Of a stretch of 64,000 nt of DNA, positions 28,641-38,337 are shown piece by piece. Within the stretch, counting starts at the first letter, position 1. Each line of letters starts with the position of its first letter. Source of the stretch: Rhodopirellula baltica (GTDB lineage Bacteria; Planctomycetota; Planctomycetia; Pirellulales; Pirellulaceae); the NCBI GenBank assembly GCA_002901265.1, contig PPHI01000065.1, forward strand, positions 1-64,000. Reading direction: 5' to 3'. Below the pieces are notes generated by a model, which saw nothing but the letters and a program-made list of their open reading frames with translations, was not told the DNA's origin and made no database searches. The translations under genes were made by a program, and so were the position numbers.

Positions 28641-29657
28641 ATGAACGAACGATTTGCCGCGACCGAAAAACGACTGATCAACTGCAACCAAGTCGACGTC
28701 AACCAATTGATGCCCCTGAAATACAATTGGGCTTGGGAACACTACAACAATGGGTGTGCCAACCACTGGATGCCAACCGAAGTCCCGATGACCAAAGACA
28801 TCGAAACGTGGCGTGGGAACACACTGACCGATGCCGAACGTCGTGTGATCATGCGCAACCTCGGTTTCTTTTCCACCGCGGAAAGCTTGGTCGGCAACAA
28901 TCTTGTCCTGGCAATCTTTAAACACGTCACCAATGCCGAATGCCGCCAGTACTTGTTGCGTCAAGCATTCGAAGAAGCCGTTCACTCACACACGTTTTTG
29001 TACGTCGTCGACAGCCTCGGTTTGGACGAGGGTGAAGTGTTCAACATGTATCACGAAGTCCCTTCGATCGCCCGCAAAGACGCTTTCGAAACCGAGCTAA
29101 CCGCCGAAGTCCTGCGGCCAGACTTTACAACGGCAACTCCTGAGGGTGCGCAGGCGTTGCTTAAAAACCTGATCGGCTACTACCTGATCATGGAAGGCAT
29201 TTTCTTTTACACCGGCTTCGTAATGGTGCTGTCTTTCCATCGTCGCAATTTGATGACCGGCATTGGCGAACAGTTCCAATACATCCTGCGCGACGAAACC
29301 ATTCACCTGAACTTCGGCATCGACTTGATCAACGGCATCAAAGCGGAGAACCCTGAGCTTTGGTCCGAAACGTTTCAGCAACAGATGATCGAACGCGTCC
29401 GCCAAGCGGTCGAACTGGAAATCGAATACGCGGCCGACTGCTTGCCAAACGGCATCCTAGGACTCAACACCAATCTGTTCCGCGATTATGTCCAACACAT
29501 CGCCGACCGCAGACTGGAACGAATAGGCTTGCCGATGCAGTATGGGTCTAGCAATCCGTTCCCTTGGATGAGCGAAACAATGGACTTATCGAAAGAAAAG
29601 AACTTCTTCGAGACCCGAGTGACTGAATATCAATCCGCTGGAAGCCTGCAGTGGTAG
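28641..29657 (+). CDS. nrdB: Ribonucleotide reductase small subunit, class Ic (R2c)
   Basis: 338 residues, close over its full length to chlamydial R2 as I recall that sequence. Metal ligands by eye are Glu81 ([10 protein letters not shown]), Glu112 and His115 ([10 protein letters not shown]), Glu185, Glu219 and His222 (RDETIHL). The position of the radical Tyr is Phe119. This is the hallmark of class Ic enzymes, which use a Mn/Fe cofactor instead of a tyrosyl radical. The first ligand is Glu rather than Asp, as in Chlamydia. The C-terminus [15 protein letters not shown] should bind NrdA. Confidence 0.95.
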   Translation: MNERFAATEKRLINCNQVDVNQLMPLKYNWAWEHYNNGCANHWMPTEVPMTKDIETWRGNTLTDAERRVIMRNLGFFSTAESLVGNNLVLAIFKHVTNAECRQYLLRQAFEEAVHSHTFLYVVDSLGLDEGEVFNMYHEVPSIARKDAFETELTAEVLRPDFTTATPEGAQALLKNLIGYYLIMEGIFFYTGFVMVLSFHRRNLMTGIGEQFQYILRDETIHLNFGIDLINGIKAENPELWSETFQQQMIERVRQAVELEIEYAADCLPNGILGLNTNLFRDYVQHIADRRLERIGLPMQYGSSNPFPWMSETMDLSKEKNFFETRVTEYQSAGSLQW

Positions 29658-29806
29658 CAGATCACTCCGTATCAAAATGAGACAGGGGTCTCACAGATTG
29701 AGATCTGATAGCAAAGAAAGTTAGGGTTTCACGGCAGAAATTCTTTGGAATAGCAATTGCAATAACCAATGCTTCGACATCGACCCAAGATTTACCGGAG
29801 CATGTG

Positions 29807-29992
29807 ATGTTGACCCTCTTCAGTGCGCTATTCGCAATCAGCCTGTTATTCATTGTGACCGAGATCGCTCGATCGCCACAAATCAGTGACCAGCGGATCT
29901 CGAACCGTCAATTGAGCGAGTCTCTACGGTCGTCTCGCCCTTCGCTCCGAAAAAGCAATGGCCAACAACAACGCTCGAAAGTTGGCATTTAA
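29807..29992 (+). CDS. Possible small single-pass membrane protein
   Basis: 61 residues; ATG 29807 with GGAG about 10 bases upstream. Residues 2-20 are hydrophobic (LTLFSALFAISLLFIVTEIA) and the remainder is Ser/Arg-rich. No family recognised. It could be a real small membrane protein or chance. Confidence 0.35.
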   Translation: MLTLFSALFAISLLFIVTEIARSPQISDQRISNRQLSESLRSSRPSLRKSNGQQQRSKVGI

Positions 29993-30335
29993 TCAACGTC
30001 TCACTTCGGCAACGTATCGATGATCAAATCGTTGGCGTTGTCGAGTTTGGTTTGAAGCACTGTATCTGGAGCACAGTGAATCTGGAGCACAGTGAATCTG
30101 GAGCACAGTGAATCTGGAGCACAGTGAACGTTTCTTGCTGTTCGCTTACGCACACCCAAGCTTGCTTAGCTTGCTCAGCCAACCACCGCGGCTAGTGTGC
30201 ATCTGCATGGCGAATGAAGGCTTTCCGTCAGCCTAGGGAAATTGCTGCAATGAGCAGGCTGACTGGGGCGATTCCTCACTACACCCCCCACTGCGGTAAG
30301 ACTGCAACGCCTCCAACCGAAATCGGATTCATGGA
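29993..30335. other. Gene-poor stretch with tandem repeats and a possible gene remnant
   Basis: Apart from the 16-bp tandem repeat described separately, the minus strand at 30001-30057 reads LQTKLDNANDLIIDTLPK followed by a stop. This looks like the end of a protein but is cut off by the repeat block. The rest (30129-30335) shows no gene. Confidence 0.4.
30065..30128. repeat. Four exact tandem copies of a 16-bp unit
   Basis: The unit TCTGGAGCACAGTGAA is repeated at 30065, 30081, 30097 and 30113 without mismatch. Identical copies point to recent slippage. The unit is not a multiple of three, so it is unlikely to be coding. Confidence 0.95.
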
Positions 30336-31331
30336 ATGGAACCGGACGATCGAGCACGTCATCTGCTACTTCTTGCGGCCATCCTGCTTTGCGGTTTCTT
30401 TCGCATCGCTAGCACCGGCACCGTAAACGCAGACGAGCCAACGCCCGCGGTCAGCGTCGACCACCTTTACGCGCGGATGGTTAGAGTTCACTCGGACCTC
30501 GAAACGATCGCGACGTTCATGGGACGGACACCTCACGAGTCTCCGGCGTTTGTCGTTCGAAATGTTGGACCACGAGAAGTTTACTTCCAGTCCTTGGTAC
30601 TGTTGCGATTCACCAATCGCTTCGCTTTCGACCATACCCGCAAACTTTGTCCGCCGGTCGATACTTCGGCCGAATCAGACGACTACGCCGAAATCGACCG
30701 ATTGATCGGCGAGACACTTCAGCGTCTCTCTTCGATTCGAGAGTTGTACGGAATCGCAGGGGCAACACTAAACTCAACCGAAGCGAGTGGGGTGACGCCG
30801 GTAGAACTATTCGAGTCCGTCGTGCTTGCCAACCGTAAACTGAATGCCCTTCTTGATGTGCCGATCGCCCCCGGTGATGTCTTCGAACAAGTCACCGTGG
30901 GAATCGGATACACCTCACGGATTTTGGAACAATCCGCCGTCGGTCAGGTCATGCCTTCGCCGCCGAACTTTGAACCGAATAAAAAACCAGCGGATGTGTA
31001 CGCGAGACTGCTTGGATGTTTGCGAACCATCCAACGGATCGCCGAAAAATCGGGACTGGAAATACTTGAACTTGATTCGTCCGATCGAGGATTTAACAAC
31101 GTACAACCCGGTGACGTACTCAACTTGGCTTCGCTAGTCGTGTCCGAGATTGCGTACCTGCATTCACAACTTCCTAATGCCTTGCCACCCCGAGAGGTTT
31201 ATTCGACCGGTCGAAAATTTCCGGCGCATGTCTACCAACGTGTTGGGATTTTAGAACGCCAGCTTCAACGCCTCGATGAGGTTGTCAACGCTGACCCGCA
31301 TTGGCTTTCAGCCGGTAGCAGTGACAAATGA
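30336..31331 (+). CDS. Exported hypothetical protein coupled to a sensor kinase
   Basis: 331 residues. Signal peptide-like segment about 8-32 (HLLLLAAILLCGFFRIAS, cleavage near VNA). The mature part is mostly helical (SVDHLYARMVRVHSDLETIA and further). No family recognised. Its stop overlaps the histidine kinase start (ATGA at 31328), so it is probably a periplasmic partner of that sensor, for example a ligand-binding or signal-relaying protein. The ribosome binding site is weak. Confidence 0.7.
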   Translation: MEPDDRARHLLLLAAILLCGFFRIASTGTVNADEPTPAVSVDHLYARMVRVHSDLETIATFMGRTPHESPAFVVRNVGPREVYFQSLVLLRFTNRFAFDHTRKLCPPVDTSAESDDYAEIDRLIGETLQRLSSIRELYGIAGATLNSTEASGVTPVELFESVVLANRKLNALLDVPIAPGDVFEQVTVGIGYTSRILEQSAVGQVMPSPPNFEPNKKPADVYARLLGCLRTIQRIAEKSGLEILELDSSDRGFNNVQPGDVLNLASLVVSEIAYLHSQLPNALPPREVYSTGRKFPAHVYQRVGILERQLQRLDEVVNADPHWLSAGSSDK

Positions 31332-34300
31332 TCGAGTTGCTCCCTGACGAAGTGCCGCGTGACGAATTCGTCGCCAGAAAGCCGCTGCGGACTCAACTGC
31401 TAAAGTCACACTTGGCAATCGCCGCACTCGGTCTCGCGGGACTGGTGATCGTTCTGATGTTGTTGCTGACATTGCGATCTCACACGCTTCGGCTGACGGA
31501 AGTTCGCGAGCCAGCCGCCCAAGCATCAATGCAAATAATCACCGGAGTTCAACAATCACTCGCGGGACTTCGCGGTTGGATCGTTTCAGGTGATCCCGCA
31601 TTCTTGGACGCGCGTGAGTCAGCTTGGCAAGAAATCATCACGCCTTCGCTTCAGCAACTCGGTCAAATTCGCACGAAGCACGACGAAATCGTGGGGATGC
31701 AGGATTTGGAAACGATCGAGTTGTGTTTGATGGACTTACACGAAACTCAATGGTGGATCGAAGACGTCGCCAACACGCCTGGCAATCAACCGCTACGTGT
31801 GTTTTACAACGAACGCGTGCGACCGATCGGCGACAACATCGTCAATTCGATTACCAATGTGATCGACTTGGAAAAACTGCATCATGAAAGTGGTCGTCAC
31901 TCGTTGTTAGCCGCGATGGCGGACGTGCGTGGCTTTTTCACACGCTGCCAAACGGTGCTACTGCGGTTGCTTGATCAAGAAGGCGACGTCGACACGGCCG
32001 CCTACCAACAATGGCTTCAAATCGCCGAAAGCCAACTGCAATTTTTGATCGACCATCAATCGGAAATTGATCCCGAACAACGCCAGATCGTCAATCTCAT
32101 TCAAGGCGAATTCCGAGCATTCAAATCACTCGCAGAAGTTTTATTTCGACGGGGAACATCGCAACCATGGAATGTAGCGCGACATCGATTGAATACCGAA
32201 GCCGTTCCCGTCGCACTCGAAGTGACAACGTTGCTCGACCAACTTCGAAGCACAAACCTTGACTTAATGGACAAAGAGTCCAAACGAGTCTCGTCGCTCA
32301 CCAATTTCATCGCATCACTTTTGGTCGCGATGACATTGATTTTGTCGGTCGCTTCGGCGAGTATCGCGAACTGGATTGCCAAACGGTTGTCGGCTCCGAT
32401 TGTCGAACTGACCGAGGCCACCGTACGCCTTGCAGAAGGCGACATCGACGCGCCTGTCCAGATGAATTCGAAAAACGAGCTGGGTATTCTGGCTCGCCAA
32501 TTCAACGACATGCGAATCCGTCTGGTCAATGAAAGCCGAGCCTTACGTGAAGCCAAAGACGTTTTGCAGCGAAAAGAAAAATTGCTCCAAGAGGTGTTCA
32601 GTTCCGCGCCCGTCGCAATGCTAATGATCAACGAATCTGGCGAGGTGGCACTTACTAATCTTCAAGCCGAGTTGTTGTTCCGCTATGACAGCCAACAGCT
32701 AAAGGGCATGACAATTGACCGTTTGTTTTCAGAAGATTTCCGGGATTTGCATCGCCAGCATCAGCAATCGGATGAACCTACTGCCGTGCACCGCATGGGC
32801 GGCGGCATCGAGCTTTCTGCCTATCGTCAATCTGGCGAAATGATCCCGATCGAGATCGGTTTGACACCGGTCCAGACCAGCGACCAAATCTATGTGTTGT
32901 GCGCGATCGTCGATCTTACCGAACGCAAGCAACAAGAATATCAACTGATCCAGTCGCGTGAAGATGCGTTGCGTGCCTCGCGAGCGAAGAGCGACTTCCT
33001 GGCAAACATGAGCCATGAGATTCGCACCCCGATGAATGCCGTGATCGGTCTAACGAATTTGGTGTTGCAAACGTCATTGGACGAGCTGCAACGTGATTAT
33101 CTGGAAACCGTCTCCGATTCAGCCGAATCACTGCTGATTGTCATCAACGACATCTTGGATTTCTCCAAGATCGAAGCCGGTAAACTAGACCTGGAATCGC
33201 ACGACTTTGCACTTCGCGAACTGATTGGCGATACCCTGAAAACATTCGCACTCAAAGCTCACGAAAAGAATCTCGAGCTGTCTTGTCGGATCGCGAGTAA
33301 CGTCCCTGATGTTGTCATCGGCGACGCCGGACGGATGCGTCAAGTGATCCTGAATTTGGTTGGCAACGCCATCAAGTTCACACCCGCCGGACATGTGCTG
33401 GTCAACGTTGCTGTCGATATTTTGGATCCGATCCCGTCCAACCTCGTCAAATTGCGTGTCAGTGTTGCTGATACAGGGGTGGGGATTCCACAAGACAAGC
33501 TCTCACGTATCTTCGAGAATTTTGAACAGGCTGACACTTCAACCACGCGGAAATTTGGCGGCACAGGACTAGGGCTTTCAATCGCCTCTCGTCTGGCCGA
33601 AGCGATGGGAGGCCAAATCGAGGTCGAGAGCGTTCTCGATGAAGGGAGCACGTTCCATTTCACCGCCGTGTTCCGACGCAGCGAATCGATGACAACGACT
33701 CCCTGGCGTCAGTTGATTGAAAAACTACAGTCGACTTATCTGTTGGTCGTCGACGACTATGAAATGAATCTCGTTATCTTGCGTGAAATGCTCGAGACGC
33801 ATGGAATCCATGTCGTCACCGCATGCAGCGCCGAACACGCGATGCAACAGCTGCACTTGAGTGAGTCCGAGGGCAAAGCGTTCAGCATGATCATCTCGGA
33901 TTTCAACATGCCCGGGATGAACGGTTACGAGTTCGCAACGACGGTCTCACAATCTCCCAGTTACTTTTCCAAGATCCCATTCTTGCTGCTGACATCATCC
34001 GGCCCTGAGGGTTCGCCGAGTGAATCGACCGCACCAAACATCAGTGGCAGCGTCCGCAAACCGGTCAAACAGTCTGAACTCTGCGAATTAATTGTTCGAG
34101 CACTCAATGTTCGTGAAGACGTCGAAATCAAATCGTCCGTGCCGTCGGCAAGACGACGAAAGCAGACCCCCGATTTAAACGCGCTGTCCATCTTGCTTGC
34201 CGAAGACAGTATCCCCAATCAAAAACTCGCCTTGGCGATTCTGAATGCCGCTGGCCACCGTACCGTCGTCGCCGAAAATGGCCTCCAAGCTGTCGAGGCC

Positions 34301-34966
34301 GCGACCGACCAGGAATTCGATGTGGTGTTGATGGACATTCAAATGCCAGAAATGGATGGATTTGAAGCGTGCGCAAAAATTCGTGAACTTGACGCCCAAC
34401 GCGGACAGCATACGCCAATCGTCGCGCTCACCGCCCATGCGCTTGCCGGCGACCGCGAGAAATGCTTGTCCGCCGGTATGGATTCCTACGTTGCCAAACC
34501 CGTCAATCCAAAGCAGCTTTTCCGCGCGATCGAGATCGCCATTCTCGGTGAGCAAACCGACGAAACACAGTCGCCGAGGTTTATGATTGACAAGCCTGCC
34601 GAACCAATCATCGGCGACCTTGAAATTCCCTGGGCGCTACTCCTCAAACACGTCGGTGGCCAGCCAAAACGTTTGCAAGAGATCGCGAGAAACTATGCCG
34701 ACGAAATCCGCTCGGCAACCGCAGGACTCGCACAGTCTTTGGATCCTTGGGACCCGTCGCAAAGCAACCAGTACGCGTTGCAGATCAAAAAGGCCATTCG
34801 ATTCTTTCGCCAACGCGACGCGATCGAAACGGCAGAGCAACTCGAGTCGTTCACCGGCGAGGATGATGGTGTCGCATTCGAACGGACCTTCGACCGTTTG
34901 GAACCACGAATCGATTCACTTCTCAACGCGATTGATCAATACATCTCGTCGATTTCCGAACCCTAA
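31328..34966 (+). CDS. Hybrid sensor histidine kinase with two receiver domains
   Basis: 1,212 residues. Domains: TM helix about 27-50, helical sensor region about 50-318, TM helix about 320-345, HAMP about 345-400, PAS about 418-535, and HisKA with NMSHEIRTPMN (His about 562). HATPase_c runs about 660-790 (QVILNLVGNAIKFT, DTGVGIP, GTGLGLS). REC 1 has VVDDYE and Asp in ISDFNMPGMNG (about 857); REC 2 has LAEDS and Asp in LMDIQMPEMDG (about 1001). The C-terminus (about 1100-1210) is Hpt-like, but where AHTLKG is expected it reads ALQIKK, so the phosphorylatable His is missing. No separate response regulator follows. Confidence 0.93.
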   Translation: MIELLPDEVPRDEFVARKPLRTQLLKSHLAIAALGLAGLVIVLMLLLTLRSHTLRLTEVREPAAQASMQIITGVQQSLAGLRGWIVSGDPAFLDARESAWQEIITPSLQQLGQIRTKHDEIVGMQDLETIELCLMDLHETQWWIEDVANTPGNQPLRVFYNERVRPIGDNIVNSITNVIDLEKLHHESGRHSLLAAMADVRGFFTRCQTVLLRLLDQEGDVDTAAYQQWLQIAESQLQFLIDHQSEIDPEQRQIVNLIQGEFRAFKSLAEVLFRRGTSQPWNVARHRLNTEAVPVALEVTTLLDQLRSTNLDLMDKESKRVSSLTNFIASLLVAMTLILSVASASIANWIAKRLSAPIVELTEATVRLAEGDIDAPVQMNSKNELGILARQFNDMRIRLVNESRALREAKDVLQRKEKLLQEVFSSAPVAMLMINESGEVALTNLQAELLFRYDSQQLKGMTIDRLFSEDFRDLHRQHQQSDEPTAVHRMGGGIELSAYRQSGEMIPIEIGLTPVQTSDQIYVLCAIVDLTERKQQEYQLIQSREDALRASRAKSDFLANMSHEIRTPMNAVIGLTNLVLQTSLDELQRDYLETVSDSAESLLIVINDILDFSKIEAGKLDLESHDFALRELIGDTLKTFALKAHEKNLELSCRIASNVPDVVIGDAGRMRQVILNLVGNAIKFTPAGHVLVNVAVDILDPIPSNLVKLRVSVADTGVGIPQDKLSRIFENFEQADTSTTRKFGGTGLGLSIASRLAEAMGGQIEVESVLDEGSTFHFTAVFRRSESMTTTPWRQLIEKLQSTYLLVVDDYEMNLVILREMLETHGIHVVTACSAEHAMQQLHLSESEGKAFSMIISDFNMPGMNGYEFATTVSQSPSYFSKIPFLLLTSSGPEGSPSESTAPNISGSVRKPVKQSELCELIVRALNVREDVEIKSSVPSARRRKQTPDLNALSILLAEDSIPNQKLALAILNAAGHRTVVAENGLQAVEAATDQEFDVVLMDIQMPEMDGFEACAKIRELDAQRGQHTPIVALTAHALAGDREKCLSAGMDSYVAKPVNPKQLFRAIEIAILGEQTDETQSPRFMIDKPAEPIIGDLEIPWALLLKHVGGQPKRLQEIARNYADEIRSATAGLAQSLDPWDPSQSNQYALQIKKAIRFFRQRDAIETAEQLESFTGEDDGVAFERTFDRLEPRIDSLLNAIDQYISSISEP

Positions 34967-34988
34967 CTCGCGATGATGTCCGCGTATC

Positions 34989-35028
34989 AAAAAAGGGCAC
35001 CGCGAAGAATCCAATTCTTCGCAGCACC
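34989..35028 (-). terminator. Strong intrinsic terminator of the DUF4198 operon
   Basis: Core perfect stem GCGAAGAAT (35002-35010) / ATTCTTCGC (35014-35022). On the minus strand it extends by G-C and G-U pairs to about 16 bp and is followed by TTTTTT (complement of 34990-34995). It ends the minus-strand operon and may also stop the converging kinase transcript. Confidence 0.88.
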
Positions 35029-35074
35029 CCGGAGACGAACGGTTCGTTCACTTTGACGAGAACGGTTGCAAGCC

Positions 35075-35881
35075 CTACTGTGGCAACACTTCCAGCGTCG
35101 CGGTGTAACTCAGACGGCGCTGAGTCGCGTTCGGGATCGAGGTGTCTGTGTCGTTTTTCGACGTCGACAACCAATACATGCCAGCTTCTGGCCACTTGTA
35201 CGAGAACTTGCCCTCGTCATCGGTTTTAACCCTGGCCGAATCCTGAGCGTTGCGATAGCGTGTTCCACCTTGAATGATCTCGATTTCCATCTCAGGTGCA
35301 GGCTTGCCATTGACCAACAATTGGAACGTGCCTTCTTCACCAGCGTAAAGGTCGTTGGGGTGTGATACCGGAGCGAGTTCGATTCCTTCACCGGTCGATT
35401 CGAGCGCCGTACCAGTTGGCGCGCCGTTGGTGACGAACGTTTCAACGCGTCCGATCGACTCCGAAATGCTGACGTTCGTCGCACCCTCTGGAATCACGCC
35501 GTCAAACGTAGCCGGCGTCCCACGCCAGCGCTTGCGTTCGCCGCCTTCTTCCCAGCTGGCAAACATCCCCTTGTTCAACACGGCGATACGGTACGTGCCT
35601 TGTTCTTCGAGGGCGACGTCAAACACGCTGCGGTACTTGCCGACGCTCTCGTTTTGCGCGGCGACCTCTTTTCCTTCAGGTCCGATCACCACCAAACCGT
35701 CGAGCCCCAACGGAAAGTGATTGAAGTAAAACAGGTCATTTGAAACCGCGGCGTCGACGGTCACCCAAGGCTCCGATCCAGACAACGAGGTCTGCGACGG
35801 GCGTAACCAGACTTTGTGGGCAAAACAAGTGCTCGACAACGCAACAAACGACGCGACACAAAACAGTGCAGTACGGATCAT
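35075..35881 (-). CDS. DUF4198-family periplasmic protein
   Basis: 268 residues from ATG 35881 (MIRTALFCVASFVALSSTC), with AAGGA 8 bases upstream. The signal peptide ends at CFA, followed at once by HKVWLRPSQTSLSGSE, the typical mature start of DUF4198 proteins. The C-terminal part is a beta-sandwich (GKFSYKWPEAGMYWL). The family is annotated as nickel/cobalt-transport-related and often occurs beside TonB receptors and PepSY proteins. Last gene of the four-gene operon, so a role in metal or siderophore handling is likely. Confidence 0.88.
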   Translation of the reverse strand: MIRTALFCVASFVALSSTCFAHKVWLRPSQTSLSGSEPWVTVDAAVSNDLFYFNHFPLGLDGLVVIGPEGKEVAAQNESVGKYRSVFDVALEEQGTYRIAVLNKGMFASWEEGGERKRWRGTPATFDGVIPEGATNVSISESIGRVETFVTNGAPTGTALESTGEGIELAPVSHPNDLYAGEEGTFQLLVNGKPAPEMEIEIIQGGTRYRNAQDSARVKTDDEGKFSYKWPEAGMYWLSTSKNDTDTSIPNATQRRLSYTATLEVLPQ

Positions 35882-35993
35882 GAAACAGTCCTTCAAATCT
35901 TAAAGAGACAGAGTCAGTGTGAATTTAAGTCAGTGTGAATTCGAAAGCAGGATTGGCAGCGTGCTGATCTTCGGATGAAGCATCAACATGCTG

Positions 35994-36512
35994 TTAAGGG
36001 GTGATTGTCAGAACGACTTCACCCAATTCTTTTCCGCCGCGAACCTTGATCGGCTCAGCGGTCTTCTTTGGCCATTCAAATGAGATTTCGACCAGCTCTC
36101 GGCCGCCCACTTCGCGTGACGCTTCGACCAACAACGTGTATTTGCCAGGCTTCAGCTTTGCCAACTCGCTATCTGCGGTATTGAACTTCAGTTCGTGCTT
36201 GCCGGCAGGACGCGTTGCCGAAGAAATCCCATCGACGGGCATCTCCAATCCGCGGCCCGACCGCCGCCACCATTGACGCAAATCAGGCAACCACTTGGTT
36301 CCATGGCCTTTTCGCGAGCCTCGAATTTGGTACCAAACCGCTAAATTCGCGGCGACCTTTTGGTCTTCGTCCTGAACCCAAATCGCAACATACGGACGGT
36401 GATACTCCGATACGTCAAGACGTGGTATTTCCACGTCCAACGACAACTCGGCCGCAGCGATAGGAGCGGTCCCCATCACGAGCAAAACCAACCACGCTGA
36501 AAAGGTTCTCAT
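35994..36512 (-). CDS. DUF2271-family exported protein
   Basis: 172 residues. Signal peptide about 1-20 (ends AAA). The pattern [20 protein letters not shown] is the DUF2271 signature. [12 protein letters not shown] segment and a C-terminal strand set ([15 protein letters not shown]) fit the family. It lies 58 bases after the PepSY gene. DUF2271 proteins commonly accompany PepSY membrane proteins in iron-responsive clusters. Molecular role unknown. Confidence 0.87.
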   Translation of the reverse strand: MRTFSAWLVLLVMGTAPIAAAELSLDVEIPRLDVSEYHRPYVAIWVQDEDQKVAANLAVWYQIRGSRKGHGTKWLPDLRQWWRRSGRGLEMPVDGISSATRPAGKHELKFNTADSELAKLKPGKYTLLVEASREVGGRELVEISFEWPKKTAEPIKVRGGKELGEVVLTITP

Positions 36513-36570
36513 CAGTGGATTCCTCTGTCATTCAATGAGTCGTTTGTCAGTTAATCTGTCTGTCAATTTC

Positions 36571-37257
36571 TTAATGCATAAAGATCGCGATTAGTAACCA
36601 CGGGCCGAGAAGCCCCGCGGCGACCAATGGCCAAGTCATCGAACGACGCTTGGCATGCATCGCCAACAGCAATAGCCCGCTTAAACAAAACACCATGGTG
36701 GCAACCGAGAACACGTCCAGAAAGTATTTCCAAGCCGTTCCCGTATGCCGGCCTTTGTGCAGATCGTTGAAATAAGCGATCCAACCACGCTGCGTCGCTT
36801 CAAACTCGGCTTCACCCATCTCACGATCGATCGCCAACCAAGCGTCCGAACCAGGCCCCTGCATCGACAAGTAAACTTCGTCCTCGGAGAATTCCGCTGG
36901 CCGACCTTGAAGGCTCATACCGATCTGCTCGCCAAGGCTTTGGGCCAGTGATTGCGGCAATGTGCCGGTACCTTCAACGGGCAACGCCGTTACCTCGGAA
37001 CGTTGCTCGCTCGCCAACTGAATAATTTCAGACTGGCGTTCCGGCTCCGACTCGATCTCTGAACCATGGTTCAACGTGATCCCGGTGATCGCAAACAACA
37101 GCATCCCGACCAAGCTGATTGCCGAACTGATCCAGTGCCACGCGATGAACTGCTTCATCCAAAAAGAACGGCGGTTCTTGCGTCGAGGCTTCTTCTCGAC
37201 GCCAACACTATCGTTCGAATCAGTTTCTGAAATCGGTTCAGGAGCGAGGGCACTCAC
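36571..37257 (-). CDS. PepSY-associated membrane protein
   Basis: 228 residues. After a charged N-terminus, the motif KQFIAWHWISSAISLVGMLL leads into TM helix 1 (about 45-65). A periplasmic PepSY-like domain follows (about 68-175), then two TM helices (about 178-225). This is a reduced form of the four-helix PepSY proteins linked to iron-siderophore uptake or reduction. Starts 9 bases after the DUF1559 stop. Confidence 0.86.
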   Translation of the reverse strand: MSALAPEPISETDSNDSVGVEKKPRRKNRRSFWMKQFIAWHWISSAISLVGMLLFAITGITLNHGSEIESEPERQSEIIQLASEQRSEVTALPVEGTGTLPQSLAQSLGEQIGMSLQGRPAEFSEDEVYLSMQGPGSDAWLAIDREMGEAEFEATQRGWIAYFNDLHKGRHTGTAWKYFLDVFSVATMVFCLSGLLLLAMHAKRRSMTWPLVAAGLLGPWLLIAIFMH

Positions 37258-37266
37258 CGTGTTTGC

Positions 37267-38337
37267 CTAGTTGTTAGCGAAATCGTTCACGTTGGTTTCG
37301 CTTCCATGCCGCGTCCACACCGCGTGCCAGACATCGCGATCGATCGAGTCGGTGACGAATTGGACGCTGCCGTCACAAAGCCCAACCGTGACACCACCCG
37401 GATGATGGCTTCGTGCCGCCGTCACTTTGGACGACCCGCGAACAAGATCGGGTACGATGGCGTTCGGTGTCAATCGCCCATTCATGATCGGCCCATCCGG
37501 CGAACACCCACGCAACCAGAACGACAAGCGATTCCCATTCCACTCGGGGATTGTCGGCCAGAGGCCTTCCAGGTCCTTGTTGTCTAGTAACACGAGCGTC
37601 GGGGCATCGGCCGCCATCGCTGCTCGATAGAGCTGTGTCGTGTTCTTATTGCGACCAAGCTCGGCCATCGTTCCACTGGGACCGCGAAGCGATTCCGCAA
37701 ACGCCAACGTATGAGTCGTTCCGTCCAGAACCGATGCGAAACGAATCTTCGCCCCGACCCAGCAAAGCCCGTCGGCTTCGTCAAAACTGGGGTGGAAAAC
37801 GCCGTCCATTCCGCTGCCTTGATTCATCGCATAATTCGAACCCGCAATCGTCAGACTCTCGCCCGAGGGCATCGTGGTCATATGCGTCGGGGACTCAGGA
37901 TCGCTGGGACACAGGTACGTCGGAACCGCAGTCCCGGCCGCCTCGCGAAGCCCCTCAGGGATGTCCGCGATCGCAGGGTGTCCAAGATACAAGTTGAAAT
38001 CAATCAGGTCCGTCAACGCGACCTGCTCTAAGAACGGCAACAACTTTGCCATCGGCGAGTAATCATTCGGATAGCCGCCGGGCCAAGCGTATCCGGCATT
38101 GGGAAACCGCTCGCGATAGACCGACGCATAGTTGTGCAGCGCCAACCCGATCTGCTTCATGTTGTTGCCGCAGCTCATCCGACGTGCTGCCTCGCGAGCC
38201 GCTTGGACCGCCGGAAGCAACAACCCCACCAAGATGCCGATGATCGCGATCACGACCAACAATTCGACCAACGTGAAACCGCGTGATGCAGCGGTGCGGT
38301 GCGTGCAATTGGAATGAAATCGTTTGCCAAGACTCAT
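37267..38337 (-). CDS. DUF1559 prepilin-like protein
   Basis: 356 residues. Prepilin motif at residues 19-36 ([18 protein letters not shown]) with the usual short leader. Then the conserved [20 protein letters not shown] and the family's ending with [21 protein letters not shown]1559 proteins are abundant in planctomycetes and may form pseudopili or surface fibres. First gene of the operon with PepSY, DUF2271 and DUF4198. Confidence 0.93.
   Translation of the reverse strand: MSLGKRFHSNCTHRTAASRGFTLVELLVVIAIIGILVGLLLPAVQAAREAARRMSCGNNMKQIGLALHNYASVYRERFPNAGYAWPGGYPNDYSPMAKLLPFLEQVALTDLIDFNLYLGHPAIADIPEGLREAAGTAVPTYLCPSDPESPTHMTTMPSGESLTIAGSNYAMNQGSGMDGVFHPSFDEADGLCWVGAKIRFASVLDGTTHTLAFAESLRGPSGTMAELGRNKNTTQLYRAAMAADAPTLVLLDNKDLEGLWPTIPEWNGNRLSFWLRGCSPDGPIMNGRLTPNAIVPDLVRGSSKVTAARSHHPGGVTVGLCDGSVQFVTDSIDRDVWHAVWTRHGSETNVNDFANN

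Noticed and set aside
30065-30128. CRISPR array
   Set aside because: Units are 16 bp with no spacers and no cas genes nearby.
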